Program-made: the position numbers and the translations under genes
Notes under the pieces: generated by a model
The model's database searches: none
The model's input: the letters and a program-made list of their open reading frames with translations, nothing else
Told to the model about the DNA's origin: nothing
Assembly (NCBI RefSeq): GCF_018070465.1
Contig: NZ_JAGPXT010000014.1
Location: forward strand, 1 to 64,000
Direction of reading: 5' to 3'
Length of the DNA: 64,000 nucleotides
From: Micromonospora sp. C95
Lineage (GTDB): Bacteria; Actinomycetota; Actinomycetes; Mycobacteriales; Micromonosporaceae
In this document: positions 35,204 through 44,196 of the stretch, one piece after another
How the letters are laid out: each line of letters opens with the position of its first letter
How positions within the stretch are numbered: position 1 is the stretch's first letter

Positions 35204-36199
35204 GTGAACAGCCAGGAACCGCTCACCCAGCAGGAGGTGCAGGGCTTCGCCGCCCTGGCCGCCCGGCTGGCCGAGAACGTGAACACGGTGGTGCTCGGCA
35301 AACCGCAGGTGGTGCGGCTGGCGTTGACCGCGTTGTTCGCTCAGGGGCACGTGTTGCTGGAGGACGTGCCCGGGGTGGGCAAGACGACGTTGGCCCGGGC
35401 GATCGCGGCGACGGTGAAGGGGCAGTGGCGGCGAATCCAGTTCACGCCGGACCTGCTGCCCTCCGACGTGTCCGGGGTGACCATCTTCAACCAGGCCACC
35501 CGGGGCTTTGAGTTCCATCCCGGCCCGGTCTTCGCCAACATCGTCATCGCCGACGAGATCAACCGGGCGTCGCCGAAGACGCAGTCGGCGCTGCTGGAGG
35601 TGATGGAGGAGCGGACGGTCACCGTGGACGGGGTGCGGCACCCGGTGCCGCAGCCGTTCCTGGTGGTGGCCACCCAGAACCCGGTGGAGATGGACGGCAC
35701 GTACCGGCTGCCCGAGGCCCAGCTGGACCGGTTCCTGGTGAAGTTGTCGGTGGGGTATCCGGACGAGTCGGTGGAGGTGGAGGTGCTGCGCGGGGCGACG
35801 GTCCGCTCCCCCGAGGCGCTCGCGGCGGTGACCGACACCGCCACCGTCGGCGAGATGGTCCGGATGGCCCGGCGGGTGCACATCGCCGAGCCGCTGTACG
35901 CGTACGCGGTGCGGCTGGCGGCGGCCACCCGCACCCATCCGCAGGTCCGGGTCGGGGTCAGTCCACGCGGGGTGATCGCGTTGACCCGGGCGGCGTGCGC
36001 GTACGCGCTTATCGACGGCCGGGGCTGGATCATGCCGGAGGATCTGAAGACGCTCACCGAGCCGGTCTTCGCGCACCGGCTGCTGCTCACTCCCGACGCG
36101 CAGGTGCGCGGGGTGACCGCCGCGGACGTGCTGCGGCAGGCGGTCGCCTCGGTGCCGGTGCCGCTGCCGTCGGGCCAGCCGGCCCCGGCGCACCCCTGA
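35204..36199 (+). CDS. MoxR-family AAA+ ATPase
   Basis: A 331-aa protein starting at GTG 35204. Walker A is LLEDVPGVGKTTLARA near residues 49-64, Walker B and the next helix are VIADEINRASPKTQSALLEV near 114-133, and sensor 1 is VVATQNPVEMDGTYRLPEAQ. The C-terminal lid domain follows. MoxR ATPases act as chaperones for vWA/DUF58 proteins and in maturation of envelope or metal enzymes. The gene lies 25 bp after the FN3 protein and 15 bp before the DUF58 gene, the standard actinobacterial arrangement. Confidence 0.93.
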   Translation: MNSQEPLTQQEVQGFAALAARLAENVNTVVLGKPQVVRLALTALFAQGHVLLEDVPGVGKTTLARAIAATVKGQWRRIQFTPDLLPSDVSGVTIFNQATRGFEFHPGPVFANIVIADEINRASPKTQSALLEVMEERTVTVDGVRHPVPQPFLVVATQNPVEMDGTYRLPEAQLDRFLVKLSVGYPDESVEVEVLRGATVRSPEALAAVTDTATVGEMVRMARRVHIAEPLYAYAVRLAAATRTHPQVRVGVSPRGVIALTRAACAYALIDGRGWIMPEDLKTLTEPVFAHRLLLTPDAQVRGVTAADVLRQAVASVPVPLPSGQPAPAHP

Positions 36200-36214
36200 C
36201 CGGCGAGGTCTGTC

Positions 36215-37426
36215 GTGGGGATCACCGCCCGGGGCATCGGGCTGCTCGTGGCGGCCGGGCTGCTGCTGGGAGCGGGTTTCCGGTTCGGGTACCCGGAGTT
36301 GACGCTGCTCGGCGCGGCGGCCGGCACCGCGCTGGCGGTCGCCCTGGTCGCCGCGGCCCGGCGGCCCCGGCTGCTGGTGTCCCGGCAGGCCGAACCGGAC
36401 CGGGTGGCCCGGGGCGAGCCGGCCACGATGACGTTGACCGTACGCAACGCGGGCCGGACGGGGGCGGCGAGCATGCTGGCCACCGACCGCTGCGGTGACC
36501 AAGTGGTGCCGGTGCCGGTGCTGCGGTTGCGGCCCGGCGCGGACACCACGGTCAGCTACCCGGTGCCGACGAGCCGACGCGGAGTGGTGCCGGTCGGGCC
36601 GCTGCGGGTGACCCGCCGCGACCCGCTCGGCCTGGTGGTGCTGGCCCGTTCCTACGGCGACGTGGTGCCGGTGTGGGTGCACCCGAGGATCCATCCGCTG
36701 CGGGCGGTGCCCACCGGCGCGGGACGCAGTCTCGACGGGCGGGTCGACGCGGTGCCGCACGGTTCGATCACCTTCGACTCGTTGCGGGAGTACGTCGTCG
36801 GCGACGAGTTGCGGCGGGTGCACTGGCGTACCAGCGCTCGGGTGGGTGAGCTGATGGTGCGGGAGAACGTGGACACCAGTCTGCCCCGGATCGTGGTGTT
36901 GTTGGACAACCGGGCGCTCGCGCATCCGGTCCGGGTCGGCGGGGTGGCGGATTCGTTCGAGTCGGCCTGTGAGGCGGCGGCGTCGGTGGTCACCGCCGCG
37001 GTCCGCGAGGACCTGCCGGTGGTGCTGCTGTTCGTCGCCGCCGAGGACACGTCCGCCGGATCGGGCGACCGCGGTACGGGCGGCGGGTCCGGTGACGTCG
37101 TGGCCGGCGACGGGTCGGGTACCGGCCCTGTCGGGCCGTTGGACCGGTTGGCGGCGGTGGCCCTGACCGGCGAGGGCACGCTGGAGGCCGCGGCGGCGCG
37201 GCTGCGCCGCGACCGGCTCGGCGACACCCTGGTCGTACTCACCGGACCGGGCGCGACCGGGGACCTGGGGCACGTGGGCGCGCTGCGCGGCGCGTACCCG
37301 TCGGTGGTGGTCGGGATCTTCGGGGCGGCGGAGCCGACGCCGCCGGGCGCGGCCGGCCTGGTCGTCGTCGACGCGGCCGACGGGGCGGCCTTCGCCGCCG
37401 AGTGGGACGGGGTACGCCGATGGTGA
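36215..37426 (+). CDS. DUF58 domain membrane protein
   Basis: A 403-aa protein from GTG 36215. Two N-terminal transmembrane helices (about residues 5-45) are followed by an Ig-like strand region and the DUF58 signature SLREYVVGDELRRVHWRTSA near residues 190-210. A vWA-like C-terminal half completes it (LPRIVVLLDNRALAHP, then TLVVLTGPGATGDLGHVGAL). Partner of the MoxR ATPase by genomic rule. A Gly/Ser-rich insert near residues 275-305 is peculiar to this copy. Its stop overlaps the next gene's start by 7 nt. Confidence 0.92.
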   Translation: MGITARGIGLLVAAGLLLGAGFRFGYPELTLLGAAAGTALAVALVAAARRPRLLVSRQAEPDRVARGEPATMTLTVRNAGRTGAASMLATDRCGDQVVPVPVLRLRPGADTTVSYPVPTSRRGVVPVGPLRVTRRDPLGLVVLARSYGDVVPVWVHPRIHPLRAVPTGAGRSLDGRVDAVPHGSITFDSLREYVVGDELRRVHWRTSARVGELMVRENVDTSLPRIVVLLDNRALAHPVRVGGVADSFESACEAAASVVTAAVREDLPVVLLFVAAEDTSAGSGDRGTGGGSGDVVAGDGSGTGPVGPLDRLAAVALTGEGTLEAAAARLRRDRLGDTLVVLTGPGATGDLGHVGALRGAYPSVVVGIFGAAEPTPPGAAGLVVVDAADGAAFAAEWDGVRRW

Positions 37427-39675
37427 GGCTGCTGCGGGCGGTGACGGTGCCGGCGACGCTCGTCGTGCTGGTCACGTTGGCCGGGGTGGTGCTCGGCCGG
37501 GTGTACGCGGGATCGCTGTTGACGATGCTGGTGGCCGGCGCGGCGGTCGGGTCGGTGCTGGTCAGCGTCGTGACTCGGCGGCTACCGTCCTGGGTGGTCG
37601 CGCCGGTGTCGGTGCTGGCCATGCTCGGGTGGACGGCGGTCTGCCTGCGGGTGGCCGCCGCCGACGCGCAGTTGCCGGGCGGCTTCGTCGAGGTGGCCGG
37701 CGACGCCGCCGGCAACGCCATTCCCCGGCTGTTGACCGCGATGATCCCGGTGCAGGCCACACCGGACACGGTCCTGCTGCCGGTGGTCGCCGCCTGGCTG
37801 GCCGGGCTGGCCGGCGCGGAGGTGGCGCTGCGGGCCGGGCGGGTGCTGCTGGGCTACCTGCCGCCGGTGCTGCTGCACGCCGGTGCGGTGTACGTGGTCG
37901 GGCCCAACGCGGAGCCGGCGATCGCGGCGACCGTGGCGTTTGTGGTGACGGCCGCGCTGGGGTTGGCGGTGTCGTCCCGACCGGCGGACGGTGACCTCGC
38001 CGCCGGGCTCGCCCCGGCGGTGCGGTCCGGGGTGCGGGCCCGGCTGGCGGTGGCCTCGGCCGCCGGTACGGCGGTGGTGGTTGCGCTGGCGGCGCTGCTC
38101 GGCCCGACGGTGGCCGCCCTGGTCGACAGCCGACCGGTCGATCCCCGCCGCTACGTGGAACCGCCGCAGGTGGAGACGCTTGACGAGAACCCGCTGATCC
38201 GGATCTCCGGCTGGGCGTTGAATCCGGAGCAGGAACTGTTCCAGGTGGCGACCGACAGGCCCGGTGGCGCCGGCCCGACGGGCCCGGCCGAGGCTGCCGC
38301 GTCGAGCGGTGCCGGCGTGCGGATCCGGCTGGCGGTGCTCAGCGACTACGACGGGGTCACCTGGCGGGTGGGCGCCACCTACCGCAACGCCGGCCGGATC
38401 CTGCCGATCACGGAACCGGCACCGCAGGCCACCGTCGAAACCGTCCGCCAGGAGATCACCGTGGGTGACCTCAGTGGACGGCTGCTGCCCGCGGTGCCGA
38501 CCCCACGCGAGGTCAGCGGTGCCCGGGTCGCCTACGACCCGGGCACCGGCACGCTGATCCGGCCCGAGGGTCTCACCCCCGGCCTGCGCTACACGGTGAC
38601 CTCGACCCGGGAGCGCCCCGACACCAACCTGCTGGCCACCGCGAACACCCCGGCCGGCGACGCGGTGGCCCGGGTGCTGCACGTGCCCGACGGGACACCC
38701 GAGCAGTTGCGGCGGCTGGCGACCCAACTGGCCGAGGAGAACGGCGCCCCGTACGCGCGGGCGGCGGCGATCGAGCAGTGGCTGGCCGAGCACTACCGGC
38801 TGGTCGCCGACGCGCCGAGCGGTCACGCCTACCCGAATCTGGCCTTCTTCCTGTTCGGGCCGCGCAACGGCGGCGGGCAGCGCGGCACGTCCGAACAGTT
38901 CGCCGCGTCGTTCGCGGTGCTGGGCCGGCTCGCCGGGCTGCCGACCCGGGTGGTGGTCGGCTTCGCCGCTCCCGCATCGGGTCCGGTGCGGGCCGCCGAC
39001 GCGCACGCCTGGCCGGAGGTGCTCTTCGACGGCCTCGGCTGGGTGGCGTTCGACCCGCTGCCCCGACCGGACGAGGAGCCCCGCCCGGTGGAGGAGGACT
39101 TCCGTCCCCAGCCGGAGGACCCGCCGCCGTCGGAGCAGCCGGAACCCACCCTGGAGCCGACCGCCTCCCCACCGGCGCAGGGCGCACCCGGTGACCCCAC
39201 GGACAGTGGAGGTGTATCGACACCGGTGCTGGTCGGCGGTACCGGCGGTGGCCTGCTGCTCGTCGTCGTGGCGCTGCTGGCCGCCCTCGCCGGGCTGCGC
39301 CGGGCACAGACCCGGGCCCGGTTGCACCGGGGTGACCCCACGCACCGCATCGCCGGCGCCTGGCGGGAGCTGACCGACGCGCTGCGACTGGCTGGCCAAC
39401 CGGTCGCCGCCGACCTGTCCGCCACCGAGGTCGCCGCACGGGCCCGACAGGCCCTGCCCGGTGCTCAGCCGCCGGCAGCGACGTACGGGGCCGTCGACGA
39501 GCTGGCCCGGCTGGTCAATCAGGTCAGCTTCGCGCCCGGCACGGCCGACGAGGAGCAGGCCGCTGCCGCCGCCGCGGCGGCCACCGTCTACACGGCGGCG
39601 GTGCGAGCAGCTCGTCCCCGCTGGCGGCGACTGCTTTGGTCGGTGCATCCCGGCCCGCTGCGCTGGCGCCGCTGA
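37420..39675 (+). CDS. transglutaminase-like (TgpA-type) membrane protein, catalytic Cys replaced by Ser
   Basis: A 751-aa protein from ATG 37420. There are about six N-terminal membrane helices (to residue 230) and an outward transglutaminase-like core near residues 440-560. A Pro-rich stalk (EEPRPVEEDFRPQPEDPPPS) precedes one more helix (TGGGLLLVVVALLAALAGL) and a cytoplasmic DUF4129-like tail. In the core, the His and Asp/Trp blocks (DAHAWPEVLFDGLGWVAFDP) are intact. The block that normally carries the nucleophilic Cys (G-x-C-E-x-FA) reads RGTSEQFAASFAVLGRL with Ser instead. The protein may therefore be a binding or structural homologue rather than an active enzyme. Confidence 0.88.
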   Translation: MVRLLRAVTVPATLVVLVTLAGVVLGRVYAGSLLTMLVAGAAVGSVLVSVVTRRLPSWVVAPVSVLAMLGWTAVCLRVAAADAQLPGGFVEVAGDAAGNAIPRLLTAMIPVQATPDTVLLPVVAAWLAGLAGAEVALRAGRVLLGYLPPVLLHAGAVYVVGPNAEPAIAATVAFVVTAALGLAVSSRPADGDLAAGLAPAVRSGVRARLAVASAAGTAVVVALAALLGPTVAALVDSRPVDPRRYVEPPQVETLDENPLIRISGWALNPEQELFQVATDRPGGAGPTGPAEAAASSGAGVRIRLAVLSDYDGVTWRVGATYRNAGRILPITEPAPQATVETVRQEITVGDLSGRLLPAVPTPREVSGARVAYDPGTGTLIRPEGLTPGLRYTVTSTRERPDTNLLATANTPAGDAVARVLHVPDGTPEQLRRLATQLAEENGAPYARAAAIEQWLAEHYRLVADAPSGHAYPNLAFFLFGPRNGGGQRGTSEQFAASFAVLGRLAGLPTRVVVGFAAPASGPVRAADAHAWPEVLFDGLGWVAFDPLPRPDEEPRPVEEDFRPQPEDPPPSEQPEPTLEPTASPPAQGAPGDPTDSGGVSTPVLVGGTGGGLLLVVVALLAALAGLRRAQTRARLHRGDPTHRIAGAWRELTDALRLAGQPVAADLSATEVAARARQALPGAQPPAATYGAVDELARLVNQVSFAPGTADEEQAAAAAAAATVYTAAVRAARPRWRRLLWSVHPGPLRWRR

Positions 39676-39709
39676 GGCTTGCCCCGGCCGCCATCGCCGG
39701 AGACGCCAC

Positions 39710-40543
39710 CTACGGTGATGCTGCCGGGTTCGGCGGCGGCGCGTCCTGATCTGCGGCGCGCAGCCGGCGGACGAGTTTGCGGAGGCCGGACTGCCAGCCG
39801 TCGGGGTCCTCGGCGCGGCGGCGGGCGTAGTCGGCCACCTCCGGATGCGGCAGGATCAGGAACCGTTCCTCCGCCATTCCCGCGACCGCCGCCGCGGCCA
39901 CGTCGTCCGGGCTGAGCACCACGCCGGAGGAGGCGATGACCCGGGCACCCAGGTGCCCGGCGGCCAGGCCCTCGGTCAGCATCGGGGTGTCGACTCCCTG
40001 CGGGCACAACGCGCTGACCCGGATGCCCCGGTCGCGGTAGGTCACCGACAGCCACTCGGCGAATCCCACCGCAGCGTGCTTGGTGGTGGTGTACGCGGCG
40101 TCGCCGACGGCGGTCAGCACCCCCGCCGCCGAGCAGGTGTGCAGCAGGTAGCCGCTGCCCCGGGCGAGCATCGCCGGCAGCACCGCCCGGGCGGCGTACA
40201 CGTGGGCGAGCACGTTTACCCGCCAGGACCGTTCCCAGCCGGCGTCGTCGACCTCCACTCCCCCGCCGGTGCTCACCCCGGCGTTGGCGCAGAACACGTC
40301 GATCCGGCCGTGGCGACGTTCGGTGTCGGTGACCAGGGCGCGTACCTGTTCCTCGTCGGTGACGTCCACCGCGAGCCCACGGGCCAGTGGGCCCACGGCG
40401 GCGGCGACCGCCTCGGCGGCGGCACCGTCCAGGTCGGCCAGGACCAGCGCGGCGGCGCCTTCGGCGGCGAACCGCCGGGCCATCGCCGCACCGATCCCCC
40501 CGGCGCCGCCGGTGATCACCGCTACCCGGTCGGTGAGGTTCAC
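39710..40543 (-). CDS. short-chain dehydrogenase/reductase (SDR)
   Basis: A 277-aa classical SDR from GTG 40543. The cofactor motif is TGGAGGIG (TGxxxGxG) near residue 11. A DxD after strand 2 (LVLADLDGA) points to NAD. NAG-type CANAGVS, catalytic Ser in HTCSAAGVL and Y-x3-K in AYTTTKHA complete the site. The start shares 4 nt (GTGA) with the stop of the upstream LLM oxidoreductase, so the two probably act in one pathway. Substrate unknown. Longer starts inside the neighbour were rejected. Confidence 0.88.
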   Translation of the reverse strand: MNLTDRVAVITGGAGGIGAAMARRFAAEGAAALVLADLDGAAAEAVAAAVGPLARGLAVDVTDEEQVRALVTDTERRHGRIDVFCANAGVSTGGGVEVDDAGWERSWRVNVLAHVYAARAVLPAMLARGSGYLLHTCSAAGVLTAVGDAAYTTTKHAAVGFAEWLSVTYRDRGIRVSALCPQGVDTPMLTEGLAAGHLGARVIASSGVVLSPDDVAAAAVAGMAEERFLILPHPEVADYARRRAEDPDGWQSGLRKLVRRLRAADQDAPPPNPAASP

Positions 40544-41538
40544 GCCGCCTCCTTCGCGTCGCGGCCGAGCCGGGCGAACAGCGTGGTCAGGGCCGCCGGG
40601 TCGGTGGCGGTGACTTCCGGGGTGGGCAGCAACGCCAGCACCGGTACGTCCACCCCGGCGTCGACGTATCGGTTCACCTGTGCCCGGCACTGCTCGGGTG
40701 AGCCGTGCAGGATCAGCGCGTCGACCACCTCGTCCGGGATCGCGGCCAGCGCACCACGCCGGTCGCCGGCCGCCCACGCCGTCCACATGCCGGCGAGTGC
40801 CTCCTGCCGACCGAGCCAGCGGTGGAACTCCGCGTACGCGGGCACGGTCAGATAGCTGGTGATCATCCGTCGGCCGAGGGTGCGGGCGTACCTGGCGTCC
40901 TCGGTGGGGCAGACGAAGATCCGGGCGACCACCTCGAACTGCGCCCGCCGCTGCCCCAGCTCGGCCACCGCCCGGGGCACGTCGGTGGCGGCGAGCCAGT
41001 TGAGGATCACTCCGTCGGCCTCGGCGGCGGCCAGCCGCAGCATGCCGGGACGCAACGCCGCCAGCAGCAGCGCCGGCGGCACCGCCGGCGGCCGTTCCAG
41101 GGTGAACCGGCGGACGGCGAAGGTGTCGAAGGCGCCGTCGACGGTCTCCCCGCGCAGCGCCGCCCGCAGGAATCGCAGCACGTCACGGGTACGCCGGAAC
41201 GGTTCGGTGAACTCCACGGCGTTCCAGTCGGAGACCACCACCGGTGACGACGCGCCGATGCCGAGGGCGAACCGGCCGGGGGCGACGTCGGCGAGCGCGG
41301 CGGCGCTCATCGCCAGCAGGCCGGGCCCGCGGGTGAACGCCGGTGCGATCGCCGTGCCCAGCCGTAGTCCGGGCTGCCAGGCGGCGGCCAGCGCCAGCGG
41401 GGTGAACGCGTCGGCCCCGTTGACCTCGGAGGACCACACGTCGGTGAAGCCGGCGTCGGCGAGTGCCGCGTACACCGCGGCGTGGTCGGCGAGCGGGATT
41501 CCGCCCATCGGCACCGTCATTGCCCATCGCGTCGTCAT
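40540..41538 (-). CDS. LLM-class flavin (probably F420)-dependent oxidoreductase
   Basis: A 332-aa TIM-barrel luciferase-like protein. It has the N-terminal LADHAAVYAALADAGFTDVW, the barrel strands LRLGTAIAPAFTRGPGLLAM and RFALGIGASSPVVVSDWNAV, and the C-terminal region typical of mycobacterial/actinobacterial F420 enzymes (LILHGSPEQCRAQVNRYVDA). Cofactor choice is by family. It is translationally coupled to the SDR downstream. The ATG at 41538 begins MTTRWAMTVPMGG. It is divergent from the DUF1028 gene, with 83 bp between. Confidence 0.85.
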   Translation of the reverse strand: MTTRWAMTVPMGGIPLADHAAVYAALADAGFTDVWSSEVNGADAFTPLALAAAWQPGLRLGTAIAPAFTRGPGLLAMSAAALADVAPGRFALGIGASSPVVVSDWNAVEFTEPFRRTRDVLRFLRAALRGETVDGAFDTFAVRRFTLERPPAVPPALLLAALRPGMLRLAAAEADGVILNWLAATDVPRAVAELGQRRAQFEVVARIFVCPTEDARYARTLGRRMITSYLTVPAYAEFHRWLGRQEALAGMWTAWAAGDRRGALAAIPDEVVDALILHGSPEQCRAQVNRYVDAGVDVPVLALLPTPEVTATDPAALTTLFARLGRDAKEAA

Positions 41539-41621
41539 CGGTCGATGGTGCCCGGCCCGGCCTCGTCGGGCAAGGTCATGGCGGCGGTCGCAGCACCGTC
41601 ACCAGCGCTAACCTTCCCAGC

Positions 41622-42485
41622 GTGACCTTCTCCCTGGTGGCCCGCTCCGACGACGGCCGGTTGCACGGCGTCGTCGTGGCGAGCCGGTTCCTGGCCGCCG
41701 GGGCCCTGGTGCCGGGCGCGGCGGCCGACGTCGGCGCGATCGCCACCCAGGCGCACGTGAACCTGGCCTACCGGCCGCAGGGGTTGGCGTTGCTGCGGAC
41801 CGGTGTGTCCGCCGCCGGGGTGGTCGCCGGCCTGGTCGCCGCCGATCCGGAACGCGATCACCGGCAGCTCGGTGTGGTCGCTGCCAGCGGGCCGGGTGCC
41901 ACCTGGACCGGGGTCCACTGTCGGGGCTGGGCCGGTGGGCAGGCCGGCGACGGCTGGGCGGCGCAGGGCAACATCCTCACCGGCCCGCAGGTCGTCGACG
42001 GGCTGCGCGACGCCTGGCTGGCCGGTAGCCACCTGCCGTTCCCGCAACGGCTGCTCGCGGCGCTGCGGGCCGGCGAGGCGGCCGGGGGTGACCGGCGTGG
42101 CCGGCAGAGCGCGGGGCTGCTGGTGGTGCGCCGTGGCGGCGGGTACGGCGGCACCGGCGACACCATGATCGACCTGCGGGTCGACGACCACCCCGACCCG
42201 ATCTCCGAACTCGACCGGCTGCTCGCGGTGCACACCCTGCTGTTCAGCCGGCCCGATCCGGCCACCCTGCTGGACCTGACCGGTGCGCTGGCCGCCGAGG
42301 TCGCCGGCCTGCTGACCGCGCTCGGGTATCCGGCCGACCCGGCGGAGCCCGAGGACGCCTTGGTCGCCTGGGCCGGGTTGGAGAACCTGGAGGAGCGGCT
42401 GGCGCCCGGTCGGATCGACCCGGTGGTCCTGGCCCAGCTGCGGGCCGCCGTTCCGCACGTACCGGCGCCGCGCACCACCGCCTGA
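41622..42485 (+). CDS. DUF1028 domain protein
   Basis: A 287-aa protein. I start it at GTG 41622, where VTFSLVARSDDGRLHGVVVA opens the DUF1028 fold, an Ntn-hydrolase-like family often fused to peptidoglycan-binding domains. Landmarks are GAIATQAHVNLAYRPQGLAL, GWAAQGNILTGPQVVDGLRD and the Asp pair region GDTMIDLRVDDHPDPI. After residue 230 a helical tail replaces the usual end. An upstream in-frame ATG at 41463 would overlap the divergent gene and was rejected. Function is not established; a peptidase- or amidase-like role has been proposed for the fold. Confidence 0.85.
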   Translation: MTFSLVARSDDGRLHGVVVASRFLAAGALVPGAAADVGAIATQAHVNLAYRPQGLALLRTGVSAAGVVAGLVAADPERDHRQLGVVAASGPGATWTGVHCRGWAGGQAGDGWAAQGNILTGPQVVDGLRDAWLAGSHLPFPQRLLAALRAGEAAGGDRRGRQSAGLLVVRRGGGYGGTGDTMIDLRVDDHPDPISELDRLLAVHTLLFSRPDPATLLDLTGALAAEVAGLLTALGYPADPAEPEDALVAWAGLENLEERLAPGRIDPVVLAQLRAAVPHVPAPRTTA

Positions 42486-42528
42486 CCCGGCGGCGCGCGG
42501 CCACCGGTCGGCCGTGGCTGGTCCCCGG

Positions 42529-43221
42529 TCAGCCGCCGAAGGCGAGCAGCCGGATGCCGGCGGTGTCGAGGGCGTCCTGCTCGGCCCGGCTGCGCGGGCT
42601 GCGGCCGGTCGCCTTGCCGATCAGGGTGAGCCGGTCCCAGCCGAGCTCCGCCGGCAGTGCCTGCCCGCCGGTGAGCAGGTCGGCGATCACCCGGGCGGCG
42701 GTCGGGGTCAGCCATGGTGGCCGGTCCAGCGCCTCGGCCAGGTCGAGGCCGTGCACCCCGACCTCCACCACCCGGGTACGCAGGAACTCGGTGACCGTCA
42801 TCGCGTCGCCGTGCCGGGTGCGGACCACCCGGTCGGCGGGGTGGGCGTCGACCGCGGTGAGGGTGGCCCGCCAGGCCCGGTCGAAGTCCGCGGCGAGCAC
42901 CGCGCCGGTCCGGCCCGGCGGCGGTCCGGCGTCGGCCGCAGCAGCCGCACCCTGGGCGGCGGCGATCCGGGCGGCGTCCACCGCCGGTAGGAACTTCGCC
43001 GCACCGAAGTAGCCGGCGGCGTCGACCTGGGCGGGGCCGGGCGCCGGGGCGGTCAGCATGCCGGCCAGCCGACCGGCGCCGGTGCGCACGTGGGCCAGCA
43101 GGTCGGCCACCGTCCACGGCGCACAGCGGGTCGGGCGGTCGAGGTCCGACCGGTCGAGGGTGGGCAGGACCGCGCCGAGCCGGTCGCACTCGTCGTGGAA
43201 GGCCGACCGTACGGTGCTCAT
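42529..43221 (-). CDS. mycothiol-dependent maleylpyruvate isomerase-family protein (DinB-like)
   Basis: A 230-aa protein. The N-terminal MDMPI/DinB four-helix bundle is recognisable by RPTRCAPWTVADLLAHV (metal His in LLAH) near residue 43 and by TRVVEVGVHGLDLAEAL (second metal His in GVHGLD) near residue 155. In this family the bundle binds a divalent metal and mycothiol. The true substrate of this copy is unknown. ATG 43221 lies 4 nt past the stop of the PAP2 phosphatase gene on the same strand, so they are probably co-transcribed. Confidence 0.75.
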   Translation of the reverse strand: MSTVRSAFHDECDRLGAVLPTLDRSDLDRPTRCAPWTVADLLAHVRTGAGRLAGMLTAPAPGPAQVDAAGYFGAAKFLPAVDAARIAAAQGAAAAADAGPPPGRTGAVLAADFDRAWRATLTAVDAHPADRVVRTRHGDAMTVTEFLRTRVVEVGVHGLDLAEALDRPPWLTPTAARVIADLLTGGQALPAELGWDRLTLIGKATGRSPRSRAEQDALDTAGIRLLAFGG

Positions 43222-43225
43222 CCGC

Positions 43226-44113
43226 TCAGCCCTTGTAGCGCGGAACCAGACGGTGCACGGCGGTGAGCACCAGCGCCATGACCACCGCCATGGAGCCGGC
43301 GATACCGGCGCCGCTGCCCGCGTAGCCGACGAACAGCGGGCGGCGGGCCAGCTCCGCCGCCGGGGTGGACCGCAGGCCCACCAGCCACCACAGGGCCAGC
43401 GCGCAGCCGGCGAGCGCCAGCACCCCGCCCATGCCCAGCAGCAGCGCGGTGAGCCGGTGCGCGTCGCCGGGGGCGACCTCCGCCCGTTCCCGCTGGGTGA
43501 TCAGCAGCAGCAGGCCGGCAAGCGCCGCCCATACCCCGACCACCAGGAACGCGGCTATCGCGTCGCTGGGCCGGTGCCAGCCCGCCGACAGGGTCGCCAC
43601 CCCGGCGGTCGCGGCGTAGGCGGCCCCGATCACGGCACCGGCGGCCCGCACCTTCGGCGGCAGCACCAGCACCAGGGCCACCGCCACCGAGCCGGCGACC
43701 GTGGTGTGCCCGCTGGGCAGGCTGTTGCCGACGTACACCCGTTCCAGGTCGATGCCGTAGTCGGGGCGGCTCAGTCCGTACTTGAGCAGTTGGGTGGTGA
43801 CGTTGGCACCCGCGATCAGCAGGGTCGCCGCGACGGCCAGGGCGACCCGGCCACGGATCAGCGCGATGAATCCGATCATCACGGTGACCGCCAGCAGCGA
43901 CACCACGGACATGGCGTTGAGGATCCGGTCGACCGGTTCCTCGATGTGGTCTTGGCCGATGCGGTTACCGGTGAGGGCCACCGTGTCGATCCACTGACCG
44001 ACCTCGGTGTGCAGGGCGAACTGCCAGACGGCGATGAAGGCCGCCGTCTGGATGAGGGCCAGCACGACCAGCCAGACCGCTGTACCACCCCTGGGCGTCA
44101 CGCGCACCCGCAC
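43226..44113 (-). CDS. PAP2-family membrane phosphatase
   Basis: A 295-aa protein with about seven membrane helices. The three phosphatase motifs are present: KYGLSRPDYG (K-x6-RP type) near residue 110, SLPSGHTT (PSGH) near residue 131 and SAGWHRPSDAI (catalytic His and Asp) near residue 175. It would remove phosphate from a lipid phosphate or undecaprenyl pyrophosphate on the outer face of the membrane. An extra C-terminal set of four helices (residues 195-290) is typical of the actinobacterial subfamily. Start ATG 44113. Confidence 0.88.
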   Translation of the reverse strand: MRVRVTPRGGTAVWLVVLALIQTAAFIAVWQFALHTEVGQWIDTVALTGNRIGQDHIEEPVDRILNAMSVVSLLAVTVMIGFIALIRGRVALAVAATLLIAGANVTTQLLKYGLSRPDYGIDLERVYVGNSLPSGHTTVAGSVAVALVLVLPPKVRAAGAVIGAAYAATAGVATLSAGWHRPSDAIAAFLVVGVWAALAGLLLLITQRERAEVAPGDAHRLTALLLGMGGVLALAGCALALWWLVGLRSTPAAELARRPLFVGYAGSGAGIAGSMAVVMALVLTAVHRLVPRYKG

Positions 44114-44196
44114 AACTTAGCGGCACGCTCGCGACGTCCGGCCGGTGGCCCGCCCGTGGCGTGGCGATAGGTTGGGCCGCAGGTGAAGGAGGGGAC

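Noticed and set aside
35156..39648. Long reverse-strand open frames (705, 402 and 688 codons) opposite the MoxR, DUF58 and transglutaminase genes
   Set aside because: Residues are His/Arg/Gln-rich or Ser/Thr/Arg-rich as expected for antisense high-GC frames, and the plus strand has clear families.
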